From JBCBKU01 sp038521345 (GTDB lineage Bacteria; Pseudomonadota; Alphaproteobacteria; Rhodobacterales; Rhodobacteraceae): a stretch of DNA of 64,000 nt. The notes under the pieces were generated by a model. The model did not search any database, was not told the DNA's origin, and saw nothing but the letters and a program-made list of their open reading frames with translations. Positions 28,023 through 34,851 of this stretch are shown here, one piece after another (the stretch's first letter is position 1; each line of letters opens with the position of its first letter). The position numbers and the translations under genes were made by a program. The stretch lies in the NCBI GenBank assembly GCA_038521345.1, contig JBCBKU010000001.1, positions 62,001 through 126,000 of the forward strand, in the 5' to 3' direction.

Positions 28023-28235
28023 TCACCGTTTCCGCGCCTCAAGTTCGGAATTGAAGATCCGAAGTCGGTGTGTGAGGTTGTCCTGATCTGTAACGCTGTC
28101 GAAATTCTCGAAGAGAAACGACAGCGCCTCGCCTTCATCGAGACCGGCTTCGGCCGCAAAGCGCCGCAGCCGGCGGAATGCGTCTTCGGTCATTGCGATG
28201 TTCGGGCGACGCGTCAGGCGTAAACGCTTCGGCAT
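28023..28235 (-). CDS. Small protein with a possible ribbon-helix-helix-like fold, coupled to acyl-CoA dehydrogenase
   Basis: A 70-residue basic protein: an Arg/Lys-rich N-terminus (MPKRLRLTRRPNIAMTEDAF), then a helix (RRLRRFAAEAGLDEGEALSFLFENFDSV) and a charged tail. The short strand followed by two helices recalls ribbon-helix-helix regulators, but the match is loose. The ATG shares one base with the TGA of the upstream acyl-CoA dehydrogenase gene (TGATG), strong evidence for expression by coupling. Function is unknown; a local regulator is one possibility. Confidence 0.6.
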   Translation of the reverse strand: MPKRLRLTRRPNIAMTEDAFRRLRRFAAEAGLDEGEALSFLFENFDSVTDQDNLTHRLRIFNSELEARKR

Positions 28236-30013
28236 CAGAAGTTCGCGGCGTCGAGGGACATGACCGTATCAGCGCCCGATTGGATTCGGGCGAGATGGGT
28301 CGACGTGATTGGCAACTGGCGTGCCATGTAGAAGCGCCCCGTGGCGATCTTGGTCTCGTAGAACTCCCGGTCTGTGGCTCCTGCATCGAGCGCGGCCTGC
28401 GCAGCCTTGGCCATCTTGGCCCACATCAGGCCAAGGCAGACATTCCCGAATAGGTGCATGAAGTCATAGCTCCCCGACAACGCATTGTTTGGGTTCTTCA
28501 TGCCGTTTTGCATGAAATACATACCCGCGGCTTGCAGGTCCTTGGAAGCTGCCTTCAACGGATCGAGGAAGTTGGTTTTTAGTGCGGCGTTGTCCTCGTT
28601 CTCTTTGAGAAAGGTTTTGACCATGTCGAAGAAAGCCATGACCGTCTTGCCACCATTCTGTCCGAGCTTACGACCTACAAGGTCCAGCGATTGGATCCCG
28701 TTCGTTCCTTCGTAAATCATCGTGATCCGGGCATCGCGGACGAATTGTTCGAGGCCCCATTCCCGAGTGAAGCCGGAGCCGCCGAGCGTCTGCTGGGCGA
28801 GAACCGTGGTCTCAAACCCCTTGTCGGTCAAGAACCCCTTGATGACTGGAGTGAGAAGCGAAACCAAGGCTTCGGAGTCTTCATCGCCTGCCCGGTTGGC
28901 GGCGTCGATCATTTGGGCGCCCCAGAACACGAAAGCGCGGGCACCCTCAACGAAACTTTTTTGCACCAGAAGGTTCCGGCGGACATCCGGGTGCACGATG
29001 ATCGGATCTGCGGGACCGTCCGGGTTCTTCGTTCCCGTCACATCGCGGCCCTGAAGGCGGTCCTGTGCGAACCCGAGTGCGTTCTGATAGGCCACGACCC
29101 CCTGGGCATAGCCCTGCAACCCGACGCCGAGCCGGGCCTCGTTCATCATGGTGAACATGGCCCGCATGCCCTTGTGGGCTTCGCCGATAAGATACCCGGT
29201 GGCACCGTCATAGTTCATCACGCAGGTCGCGTTGCCGTGGATACCCATCTTCTTTTCGAGACCGCCGCAGGCAAGTGCGTTCCGCGCTCCATTAGTGCCG
29301 TCGTCTTTGACGAGGAACTTGGGTACGATGAAAAGCGAGATGCCCTTTATCCCTTCGGGCCCGCCCGGGATCTTGGCGAGCACCAGATGGATGATGTTGT
29401 CGGAAAGGTCGTGCTCGCCGGCCGAGATCCAGATCTTCTGGCCGGTGATCTTATACGTCCCGTCGTCCTGAGGCTCAGCCTTGGTGCGGATCAGGCCAAG
29501 ATCCGTTCCGCATTGCGGTTCGGTCAGGTTCATGGTGCCGGACCACTCACCTTCGATCATCTTGGGCAGGTAGGTTGCCTTCTGGTCTTCCGAACCATGA
29601 GCGTGGATTGCGGCAACCGCACCGTGAGTCAGGCCCTGGTACATATTGAAGGCCATATTGGCGGAGACAAACATTTCGCCGACAGCCGTCCCGAGCAGAT
29701 AGGGCATGCCCTGACCACCATAAACCGGATCAGCATCAAGTCCCATCCATCCGCCTTCACGCATCTTTTCGTAGGCGGCTTTGAACCCGTTTGGTGTGCG
29801 AACTACGCCGTTCTCCAGTTCGCAGCCTTCTTCGTCGCCGACCGTGTTCAAGGGCTGAAGCACCTCGACTGAAAGCTTGCCCGCTTCTTCGAGAACGGCA
29901 TGGGTAAAGTCGGGATCGAGCTCGGCATAGCCCGGGATTGGGGCATCGGAGACGTTGAGAACTTCGTGAAGGACGAACTGCATGTCCTTGGTCGGGGCGG
30001 CATAGCTGGGCAT
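28235..30013 (-). CDS. Acyl-CoA dehydrogenase, large (DmdC-like) type
   Basis: A 592-residue FAD enzyme of the long acyl-CoA dehydrogenase class that includes DmdC (3-methylmercaptopropionyl-CoA dehydrogenase). Visible motifs are MNLTEPQCGTDLG and KIWISAGEHDLSDN (FAD/substrate), GGSGFTREWGLEQFVRDARI, and MIYEGTNGIQSLDLVGRK, whose Glu is the usual catalytic base. A C-terminal helical extension of ~130 residues is typical of the class. Whether it acts on fatty acyl-CoA or the DMSP-derived thioester cannot be decided. It is 62 bp downstream of a MerR regulator gene on the same strand and is coupled to the following small gene. Confidence 0.9.
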   Translation of the reverse strand: MPSYAAPTKDMQFVLHEVLNVSDAPIPGYAELDPDFTHAVLEEAGKLSVEVLQPLNTVGDEEGCELENGVVRTPNGFKAAYEKMREGGWMGLDADPVYGGQGMPYLLGTAVGEMFVSANMAFNMYQGLTHGAVAAIHAHGSEDQKATYLPKMIEGEWSGTMNLTEPQCGTDLGLIRTKAEPQDDGTYKITGQKIWISAGEHDLSDNIIHLVLAKIPGGPEGIKGISLFIVPKFLVKDDGTNGARNALACGGLEKKMGIHGNATCVMNYDGATGYLIGEAHKGMRAMFTMMNEARLGVGLQGYAQGVVAYQNALGFAQDRLQGRDVTGTKNPDGPADPIIVHPDVRRNLLVQKSFVEGARAFVFWGAQMIDAANRAGDEDSEALVSLLTPVIKGFLTDKGFETTVLAQQTLGGSGFTREWGLEQFVRDARITMIYEGTNGIQSLDLVGRKLGQNGGKTVMAFFDMVKTFLKENEDNAALKTNFLDPLKAASKDLQAAGMYFMQNGMKNPNNALSGSYDFMHLFGNVCLGLMWAKMAKAAQAALDAGATDREFYETKIATGRFYMARQLPITSTHLARIQSGADTVMSLDAANF

Positions 30014-30075
30014 CTGTCGTCTGCTCCGTCAGGTTACGGGGTCTTTCGGTCTGGCCCGGTTTAACCGGGCCGAAT

Positions 30076-30474
30076 TCAGGCGGCGTCGGATTCGGCGCGT
30101 AGCGAAGCGATCATGTCCTCGCCCCAGCGCAGCTGCTGTTCCAGGTCTTTGATGGCTTCATTCAGTTCGTCGCGGCGATCGATCATGTCCGCCAGCCGCT
30201 CTTTGCCCAGCGCATGGGTGCGGCTGAGCTGAGTCAATTGCTGGTCGCCGATGTCGTAGAGATCGAGGAGTTGACGGATGTCTTCCAGGCTGAACCCAAA
30301 CCGGCGGCCGCGCAGGATCAGCTTAAGACGTGCCCGGTCGCGGCGGGTATAGAGCCGTTTCTGACCGTCCCGGATTGGGCCCAGAAGTTCCATCTGTTCG
30401 TAGTACCGAAGCGTTCTGGGGGTGACGCAAAATGCGTCGCACATTTCCCGAATTGTCAGAGTATCGCTTTCCAT
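30076..30474 (-). CDS. MerR-family transcriptional regulator, copy 1
   Basis: A 132-residue regulator: an N-terminal winged helix (IREMCDAFCVTPRTLRYYEQMELLGP then DGQKRLYTRRDRARLKLILRGRRFGFSLEDIRQLLDLYD) and a long C-terminal coiled-coil (KERLADMIDRRDELNEAIKDLEQQL). There are no metal-binding cysteines typical of metal sensors. Related MerR regulators (LiuR type) control branched-chain amino acid and acyl-CoA degradation in proteobacteria. ATG 30474 follows GAGAGGAGG; a longer in-frame extension is rejected. It lies between its paralogue and the acyl-CoA dehydrogenase gene; a likely MerR operator is in its upstream gap. Confidence 0.9.
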   Translation of the reverse strand: MESDTLTIREMCDAFCVTPRTLRYYEQMELLGPIRDGQKRLYTRRDRARLKLILRGRRFGFSLEDIRQLLDLYDIGDQQLTQLSRTHALGKERLADMIDRRDELNEAIKDLEQQLRWGEDMIASLRAESDAA

Positions 30475-30542
30475 CGTCGCGGGCCTCCTCTCCCTCGCCG
30501 TGGGTCCGATTAAGAAGCGCGGCACCGTCAATGCAAGCCAAC

Positions 30543-30573
30543 TTGACGTTTACGTAAGCGAAACGTTACGTCA
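30543..30573 (-). promoter_or_regulatory. Candidate MerR/LiuR-type operator
   Basis: The stretch begins TTGACGTTTACGTAAG on the plus strand and closes with ACGTTACGTCA, so TGACGT (30544-30549) and ACGTCA (30568-30573) bracket it as an imperfect dyad with repeated ACGT cores. This resembles operators described for LiuR-type MerR regulators (remembered consensus, not computed). It lies in the 96-bp gap between the two MerR genes and overlaps the stop of the upstream one, suggesting autoregulation and control of the acyl-CoA dehydrogenase gene. Confidence 0.5.
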
Positions 30574-30960
30574 TTTTACCGCGGTTGGAGGCGCTCCGAG
30601 ATCGGCGGCGACTTCGGCCCGCATCGATTCCAGCTCGGCAATGGTTTCTTCAAGTTCGGTACGCTGTTCCGCCAATGTGCCAAGCTGCCTGTCGGCGAGT
30701 GCCAGAAAACCCTCAAGCTGCGCCCGATCACCTCTGGTTTCGCGCATTTCCAGCCATTGGCGGATTTCTTCTAGACTGAAACCCCACCTGCGACCGCGCA
30801 GGATCAGCGTCATTCGCGCAACTTCCCGGGAACTGTACCATCGGCTCCGACCGTCGCGTTCCGGCGAGAGCAATTCGATATACTCGTAGTAGCGCAAGGT
30901 GCGGGGTGTCACGTCGAACCGCGCACACATTTCTTTGAACGAAAGACGTACCGCGTCCAT
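30571..30960 (-). CDS. MerR-family transcriptional regulator, copy 2
   Basis: A 129-residue paralogue of the MerR protein encoded next to it. The DNA-binding part (FKEMCARFDVTPRTLRYYEYIELLSPERDGRSRWYSSREVARMTLILRGRRWGFSLEEIRQWL) aligns residue for residue with copy 1, and a C-terminal coiled-coil (LAEQRTELEETIAELESM) follows. ATG 30960 is preceded by GGGAGGATGCG. It is the first gene of the minus-strand beta-oxidation cluster and is divergent from two thioesterase genes. The two copies could form homo- or heterodimers. Confidence 0.9.
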   Translation of the reverse strand: MDAVRLSFKEMCARFDVTPRTLRYYEYIELLSPERDGRSRWYSSREVARMTLILRGRRWGFSLEEIRQWLEMRETRGDRAQLEGFLALADRQLGTLAEQRTELEETIAELESMRAEVAADLGAPPTAVK

Positions 30961-31008
30961 CGCATCCTCCCAAAGCCAAGTTTAACCACCCCTTGGCCCT
31001 CAGGCAAT

Positions 31009-31024
31009 CGATCCGTATGGATCG
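31009..31024. repeat. 6-bp inverted repeat in the MerR/thioesterase divergent region
   Basis: CGATCC (31009-31014) and GGATCG (31019-31024) flank GTAT. It lies 41-56 bp upstream of the thioesterase start and may be an operator shared by the divergent genes. The short arms make chance occurrence possible. Confidence 0.3.
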
Positions 31025-31064
31025 GGACTTGCTTTCGGGAAGATTGCGCTCTTAGACCGTGCCC

Positions 31065-31499
31065 ATGGACGACAGAAAAGCACAGTTGGCGCGACAGTTC
31101 ATCGAGGCAATCCCGCACAGCCGGGCATTGTCGATGGAGCTGACGGCGATCGGGCAGGGCACCGCGACGATCCGGATGCCGTATGATGCACGGTTCGTAG
31201 GTGATCCGGCAACCGGAGTGATCCACGGTGGCGCAGTGTCTGCGCTTATGGATACCTGTGGCGGCGCGGCCGTAATGAGCCACCCGAACGCGCCGGCGAC
31301 AACGGCCACGCTGGATCTTCGGATTGACTATATGCGGCCTGCCACGCCGGGAGAAGCGATCCGGGCCGAGGCCACATGCTATCATGTCACGCGTTCGGTG
31401 GCGTTCATTCGCGCCGTGGCACACGATGACGATTCTGAGAACCCCGTAGCGACAGCCGCGGGTGCATTTGCCATCAACGGGTCGAGGACGCCGCGCTGA
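31065..31499 (+). CDS. PaaI-family (hotdog) thioesterase, first of a pair
   Basis: A 144-residue hotdog-fold protein. The conserved HGGAVSALMDTCGG segment (about residue 63) carries the Gly-rich turn and acidic residue of PaaI-type acyl-CoA thioesterases; TLDLRIDYMRPATPGE is the matching second strand motif. It probably hydrolyses acyl-CoA esters. ATG 31065 is used in preference to GTG 31059. Its last codons overlap the next thioesterase (TGATG), and the pair is divergent from the MerR-acyl-CoA dehydrogenase operon, which supports an acyl-CoA role. Confidence 0.88.
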   Translation: MDDRKAQLARQFIEAIPHSRALSMELTAIGQGTATIRMPYDARFVGDPATGVIHGGAVSALMDTCGGAAVMSHPNAPATTATLDLRIDYMRPATPGEAIRAEATCYHVTRSVAFIRAVAHDDDSENPVATAAGAFAINGSRTPR

Positions 31500-32014
31500 T
31501 GGCGCGCCAGAAGCCGGAACCCGTACAGGTCGTGAAAGAGCGACGCGATGCGGCCCTCCGTGCACTTGTGGACGGAATTCCATATGCCCGTTATCTTGGC
31601 ATCCGGTTCGATCGGCGGGGCGACGAACTGACAGCGATACTCGGGTTCGATGAAAAATTGATCGGCAATCCCCTCTTGCCCGCCATCCATGGCGGAGTAA
31701 CGGCGGCTTTTCTGGAGTTGACCGCTGTCGTCGAGCTCGCGTGGGTCCATCTTTGGGAAGACGTGGAGTCCGGCGATGTCTCGATCGATGATCTTCGCGC
31801 CGGAGCCATGACGCAGATGCCGAAGACAATCGACTTTACCGTCGACTACCTGCGCTCCGGTTTGCCGCGTGACGCTTATGCACGAGCCCGGGTCAACCGG
31901 TCGGGCCGGCGGTACGCATCCGTTCACGTCGAGGCGTGGCAAGACAATCGGGCGCGCCTATTTGCTCAGGCTACGGGTCATTTTCTGATGCCGCGGCGCG
32001 ACGATGGAGACTAG
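31499..32014 (+). CDS. PaaI-family (hotdog) thioesterase, second of a pair
   Basis: A 171-residue hotdog protein with IHGGVTAAFLELTAVVEL as the PaaI signature (Glu in the position of the catalytic acid) and TIDFTVDYLRSGLPRDAYARARVNRSGRRYASVHVEAWQ as the second half. It is longer at the N-terminus than its upstream neighbour. Its ATG overlaps the preceding stop by one base and its own end overlaps the MATE gene by 11 bases, so the three genes form one translationally coupled unit. The two thioesterases may form a heteromer, an inference. Confidence 0.85.
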   Translation: MARQKPEPVQVVKERRDAALRALVDGIPYARYLGIRFDRRGDELTAILGFDEKLIGNPLLPAIHGGVTAAFLELTAVVELAWVHLWEDVESGDVSIDDLRAGAMTQMPKTIDFTVDYLRSGLPRDAYARARVNRSGRRYASVHVEAWQDNRARLFAQATGHFLMPRRDDGD

Positions 32015-33344
32015 GTCTGGCGTCAGGCCTGAGCGTCTTACTCACTCCCGGGTTCTGAAGATTGCCCTGCCCATCGTCATCTCCAATGCAACAGTGCCTC
32101 TGCTCGGTGTGGTCGATACCGGCGTGGTCGGCCAAATGGGTGAAGCCGCCCCCATCGGTGCCGTTGGTCTAGGCGCGATCATCCTCAGTGCGATCTATTG
32201 GCTCTTCGGGTTTCTGCGTATCGGAACGGTCGGCCTGACCAGCCAGGCAATTGGCGCCGGAAACCGGCCCGAGGCTGACGCCATCCTGACGCGCGCCATG
32301 CTCATCGGCGGCGCTGGTGGCCTGTTGTTGATCCTCGGGCAATGGCCGATTTTCTGGGCTGCTTTGGAACTGGCCCCGGCTTCGCCCGAGGTCGAGGATC
32401 TTGTTCGCGACTATATGAGCATCCGGGTCTTCTCGGCGCCCGCGGCGATCGCGATTTTCGGAATTACGGGCTGGTTGATTGCAGCAGAGCGGACCCGGGC
32501 CGTTCTCGGACTTCAACTCTGGATGAACGGGCTGAACATCGCCCTGAACTTCCTTTTCGTTCTCAGTTTTGGTTGGGGTGTCGAGGGCGTGGCTTGGGCA
32601 ACGTTCCTTGCCGAGTGGTCCGGCCTCGCCCTAGGGCTGTTTTTTTGCCGAGACGTGATCCCGCGTGGCTACTGGAACCGCTGGACTCAGGTGTTCGATG
32701 CGAACCGCCTCTTGCGACTGGCCGAAGTAAGCCGGGACGTTCTGATCCGCAACGTGCTGCTCGAGGCCGTCTTTGTATCTTTCCTTTTTGTCGGAAGCGA
32801 CTTTGGTGACGTGGAACTTGCGGCCAACCAGATCCTTCTACAGTTTTTGCACGTGACGGCCTATGCCATGGATGGCTTCGCGTTTGCCGCAGAGGCGTTG
32901 GTGGGGCAGGCCATGGGCGCCGGTGCACGGGACCGGTTTCGGCGAAGCGCGGTCCTAACGAGCATCTGGGGTTTTGGAATCGCCGCCGCGCTCGCAGCCG
33001 GATTTGCGATCGGCGGTGGTCTGGTCATCGACATTATGACGACTTCCGAGCCTGTGCGGTCCGAGGCGCGGACCTCTCTTTTTTGGATGGTGGCGGCGCC
33101 GATTGTTGGCTCGCCTGCTTGGATGTTCGACGGGATATTCATCGGCGCCACGCGTACGAAAGACTTGCGCAACATGATGGCAATCTCAACGTCGATATAC
33201 TTTGTGGCCCTCATCGGCTTGGTACCGGCATTTGGGAACCACGGCCTTTGGATTGCGCTTCTCGTGTCCTTTGCAGCCCGCGGCGCAACGTTGGGCATGA
33301 AGTACCCCGCACTTGAGGCGGATGTCGGTGCTGCGCGTGCCTAA
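32004..33344 (+). CDS. MATE-family efflux transporter
   Basis: A 446-residue polytopic membrane protein of the multidrug and toxic compound extrusion family (DinF-like branch). Hydrophobic segments occur throughout in the usual twelve-helix pattern. The N-terminal SRVLKIALPIVISNATVPLLGVVDTGVVGQMG and the internal repeat (LANQILLQFLHVTAYAMDGFAFAAEALVGQAMGAG) are typical. It probably exchanges cations for organic compounds; the substrate is unknown. ATG 32004 lies within the upstream thioesterase gene. The stop overlaps the convergent pyrD stop by 4 bases. Confidence 0.92.
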   Translation: METRSGVRPERLTHSRVLKIALPIVISNATVPLLGVVDTGVVGQMGEAAPIGAVGLGAIILSAIYWLFGFLRIGTVGLTSQAIGAGNRPEADAILTRAMLIGGAGGLLLILGQWPIFWAALELAPASPEVEDLVRDYMSIRVFSAPAAIAIFGITGWLIAAERTRAVLGLQLWMNGLNIALNFLFVLSFGWGVEGVAWATFLAEWSGLALGLFFCRDVIPRGYWNRWTQVFDANRLLRLAEVSRDVLIRNVLLEAVFVSFLFVGSDFGDVELAANQILLQFLHVTAYAMDGFAFAAEALVGQAMGAGARDRFRRSAVLTSIWGFGIAAALAAGFAIGGGLVIDIMTTSEPVRSEARTSLFWMVAAPIVGSPAWMFDGIFIGATRTKDLRNMMAISTSIYFVALIGLVPAFGNHGLWIALLVSFAARGATLGMKYPALEADVGAARA

Positions 33345-34387
33345 GCGCTGACGCCACGAAGGTCGGCGATGTTCTCAATGCCCTCGCGTTCGAGGAGCCG
33401 GTCGAGATCGCGCAGCATCCGAGATGCGAGCGACAGGCCGTCATAGGCCAGTGCGGTATAGAGTTGTACAGCACTCGCTCCTGCCCGGACTTTGGTCACG
33501 ATGTCCTCCGCCCGTTGCACGCCACCGACGCCGATAAGAGGCAGTCGACCCTCAGTTGCGCGATAGACTTCCGCCAGCACGCGGGTCGAGCGTTCAAGTA
33601 GTGGGGCGCCGGACAAGCCCCCCTTCTCGCCCCGAGCTGCGCTTCGAAGGCCATCTCGGGCAAGTGTGGTGTTGGTTGCGATAATCCCGTCGATTCCTCG
33701 GTCGGTTGCTGTGGCGGCGATCGCCGCAATCTCGTTATCCGACAAGTCGGGCGCGATTTTGAGAAAGACTGGCACAGGTCGCGGCAGCGCTCTGCGAGCC
33801 GCCAGCACGCCATCGAGTAGTCCTTTCAGTGCATCGGCCCCCTGCAGATCGCGCAACTTCTCTGTGTTGGGCGAAGAGACATTGACCGTCGCGAAATCCA
33901 CGCTCGCGCCGGCCCGAGACAGAACCTCGGCGAAGTCGGCAGCGCGATCCGCGCTATTCTTGTTGGCTCCAAGGTTAAGGCCAATGGGCACTGTTGCGGG
34001 CCGCGAAGCCAGCCGAGCCGCAATTTCGTTGATCCCGTCGTTATTGAAGCCGAAACGATTGATCGCACCGCGGTCGGTCGCAAGGCGAAAAAGCCGGGGC
34101 GGTGGGTTCCCCTCTTGCGGGTGCGGAGTGGCGGCGCCGACTTCGAGAAAACCGAATCCCGCCTCGGACAAGGACCGAAGCGCCACGGCATTCTTGTCGA
34201 ACCCGGCTGCAAGACCCAGAGGATTGGCCAGAGAAATGCCAGCAATCGACGTCCGCAGACGTGGCGAGGTCACTGGTCCTGGTTTGGGGCCAAGACCGGC
34301 CCGAAGAGCCAAGAGCGCCAGACCATGTGCGCGTTCTGGATCCAACTTCTGCAAGAAGGGAAGCCCAACTTTTTCAAGGATGGTCAT
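33341..34387 (-). CDS. pyrD: Dihydroorotate dehydrogenase (quinone), class 2
   Basis: A 348-residue membrane-associated FMN enzyme that oxidises dihydroorotate to orotate with quinone, the fourth step of pyrimidine synthesis. Class 2 features are the N-terminal helical extension (FLQKLDPERAHGLALLAL), GLAAGFDKNA, TPHPQEGNPPPRLFRL, and the catalytic Ser in NVSSPNTEKLRDLQG. ATG 34387 overlaps the DUF952 stop (ATGA); a longer in-frame reading (19 residues) runs into that gene and is rejected. Confidence 0.95.
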   Translation of the reverse strand: MTILEKVGLPFLQKLDPERAHGLALLALRAGLGPKPGPVTSPRLRTSIAGISLANPLGLAAGFDKNAVALRSLSEAGFGFLEVGAATPHPQEGNPPPRLFRLATDRGAINRFGFNNDGINEIAARLASRPATVPIGLNLGANKNSADRAADFAEVLSRAGASVDFATVNVSSPNTEKLRDLQGADALKGLLDGVLAARRALPRPVPVFLKIAPDLSDNEIAAIAATATDRGIDGIIATNTTLARDGLRSAARGEKGGLSGAPLLERSTRVLAEVYRATEGRLPLIGVGGVQRAEDIVTKVRAGASAVQLYTALAYDGLSLASRMLRDLDRLLEREGIENIADLRGVSA

Positions 34388-34722
34388 GGCTTTATCTGCA
34401 ACACATGTACCCCATCGGTACCCAGAGGTGCCGGGCGCGCCCACAGAATATCTCTACGGTTCAGGCCCCGATAGAGATGAGGAAAAAGCTGCCCACCGCG
34501 CGATGGTTCCCATCTCAGGTCGTCGCCCAGGGCATCGGCATCGACAGCGGCGATTACAAGGTTGGAGACGCCGGTAAAGTGCTTTGCTGCGGTCTCGGCC
34601 ACTTGGTCTGCAGTGGAAAAATGAATGTACCCGTCGGCCAGATCCACAGGCGCTCCCCGGGTCTGGCCGTCGCGCACCAGCGCGTCCCATTCGCCGCCGC
34701 GAAAAAGTTTGTAGACGATCAT
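34384..34722 (-). CDS. DUF952 family protein
   Basis: A 112-residue protein of the DUF952 family: MIVYKLFRGGEWDAL at the start, DGYIHFSTADQVAETAAKHF in the middle and GGQLFPHLYRGLNRRDILWA near the end. The fold is related to ADP-ribosyltransferase-like proteins, but no biochemical role is established. ATG 34722 is preferred over an upstream in-frame extension. It is coupled to pyrD by a 4-base overlap, an arrangement seen in other Rhodobacterales as far as I recall. Confidence 0.88.
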   Translation of the reverse strand: MIVYKLFRGGEWDALVRDGQTRGAPVDLADGYIHFSTADQVAETAAKHFTGVSNLVIAAVDADALGDDLRWEPSRGGQLFPHLYRGLNRRDILWARPAPLGTDGVHVLQIKP

Positions 34723-34760
34723 TGCGGGGGGATGCCGGTCTGTTGCGGCCGGGTCAAGTC

Positions 34761-34778
34761 CTGTCATACTCGCGTCAC
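34761..34778 (+). promoter_or_regulatory. Possible PHO box upstream of 5'-nucleotidase
   Basis: CTGTCAT (34761-34767), a 4-base spacer and GCGTCAC (34772-34778) follow the layout of the PhoB-binding PHO box, two 7-bp repeats of CTGTCAT type. The first repeat is exact, the second matches 5 of 7 positions. It is about 75 bp upstream of the 5'-nucleotidase ATG, a reasonable place for phosphate-starvation control. Confidence 0.45.
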
Positions 34779-34781
34779 CGA

Positions 34782-34818
34782 CCGGGTATTCAACCCGGGT
34801 TGGAGGTGCCAAGGCACC
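34782..34818. repeat. Two adjacent inverted repeats before 5'-nucleotidase
   Basis: CCGGGT (34782-34787) pairs with ACCCGG (34793-34798), and GGTGCC (34805-34810) pairs with GGCACC (34813-34818). They could be hairpins in the 5'-nucleotidase leader or operators. They lie between the possible PHO box and the gene start. Confidence 0.35.
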
Positions 34819-34851
34819 CGTGACCCAAGCGATCTCACAGGGGGACTTCTC

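Noticed and set aside
27667..28026. 119-codon minus-strand frame in the intergenic gap before the GST gene
   Set aside because: Composition is Arg/Ser-rich, no ribosome site, and it overlaps the GST start; treated as noncoding.
34102..34851. N-terminal extension of the 5'-nucleotidase frame
   Set aside because: This part is antisense to pyrD and DUF952; the signal peptide begins at 34852.
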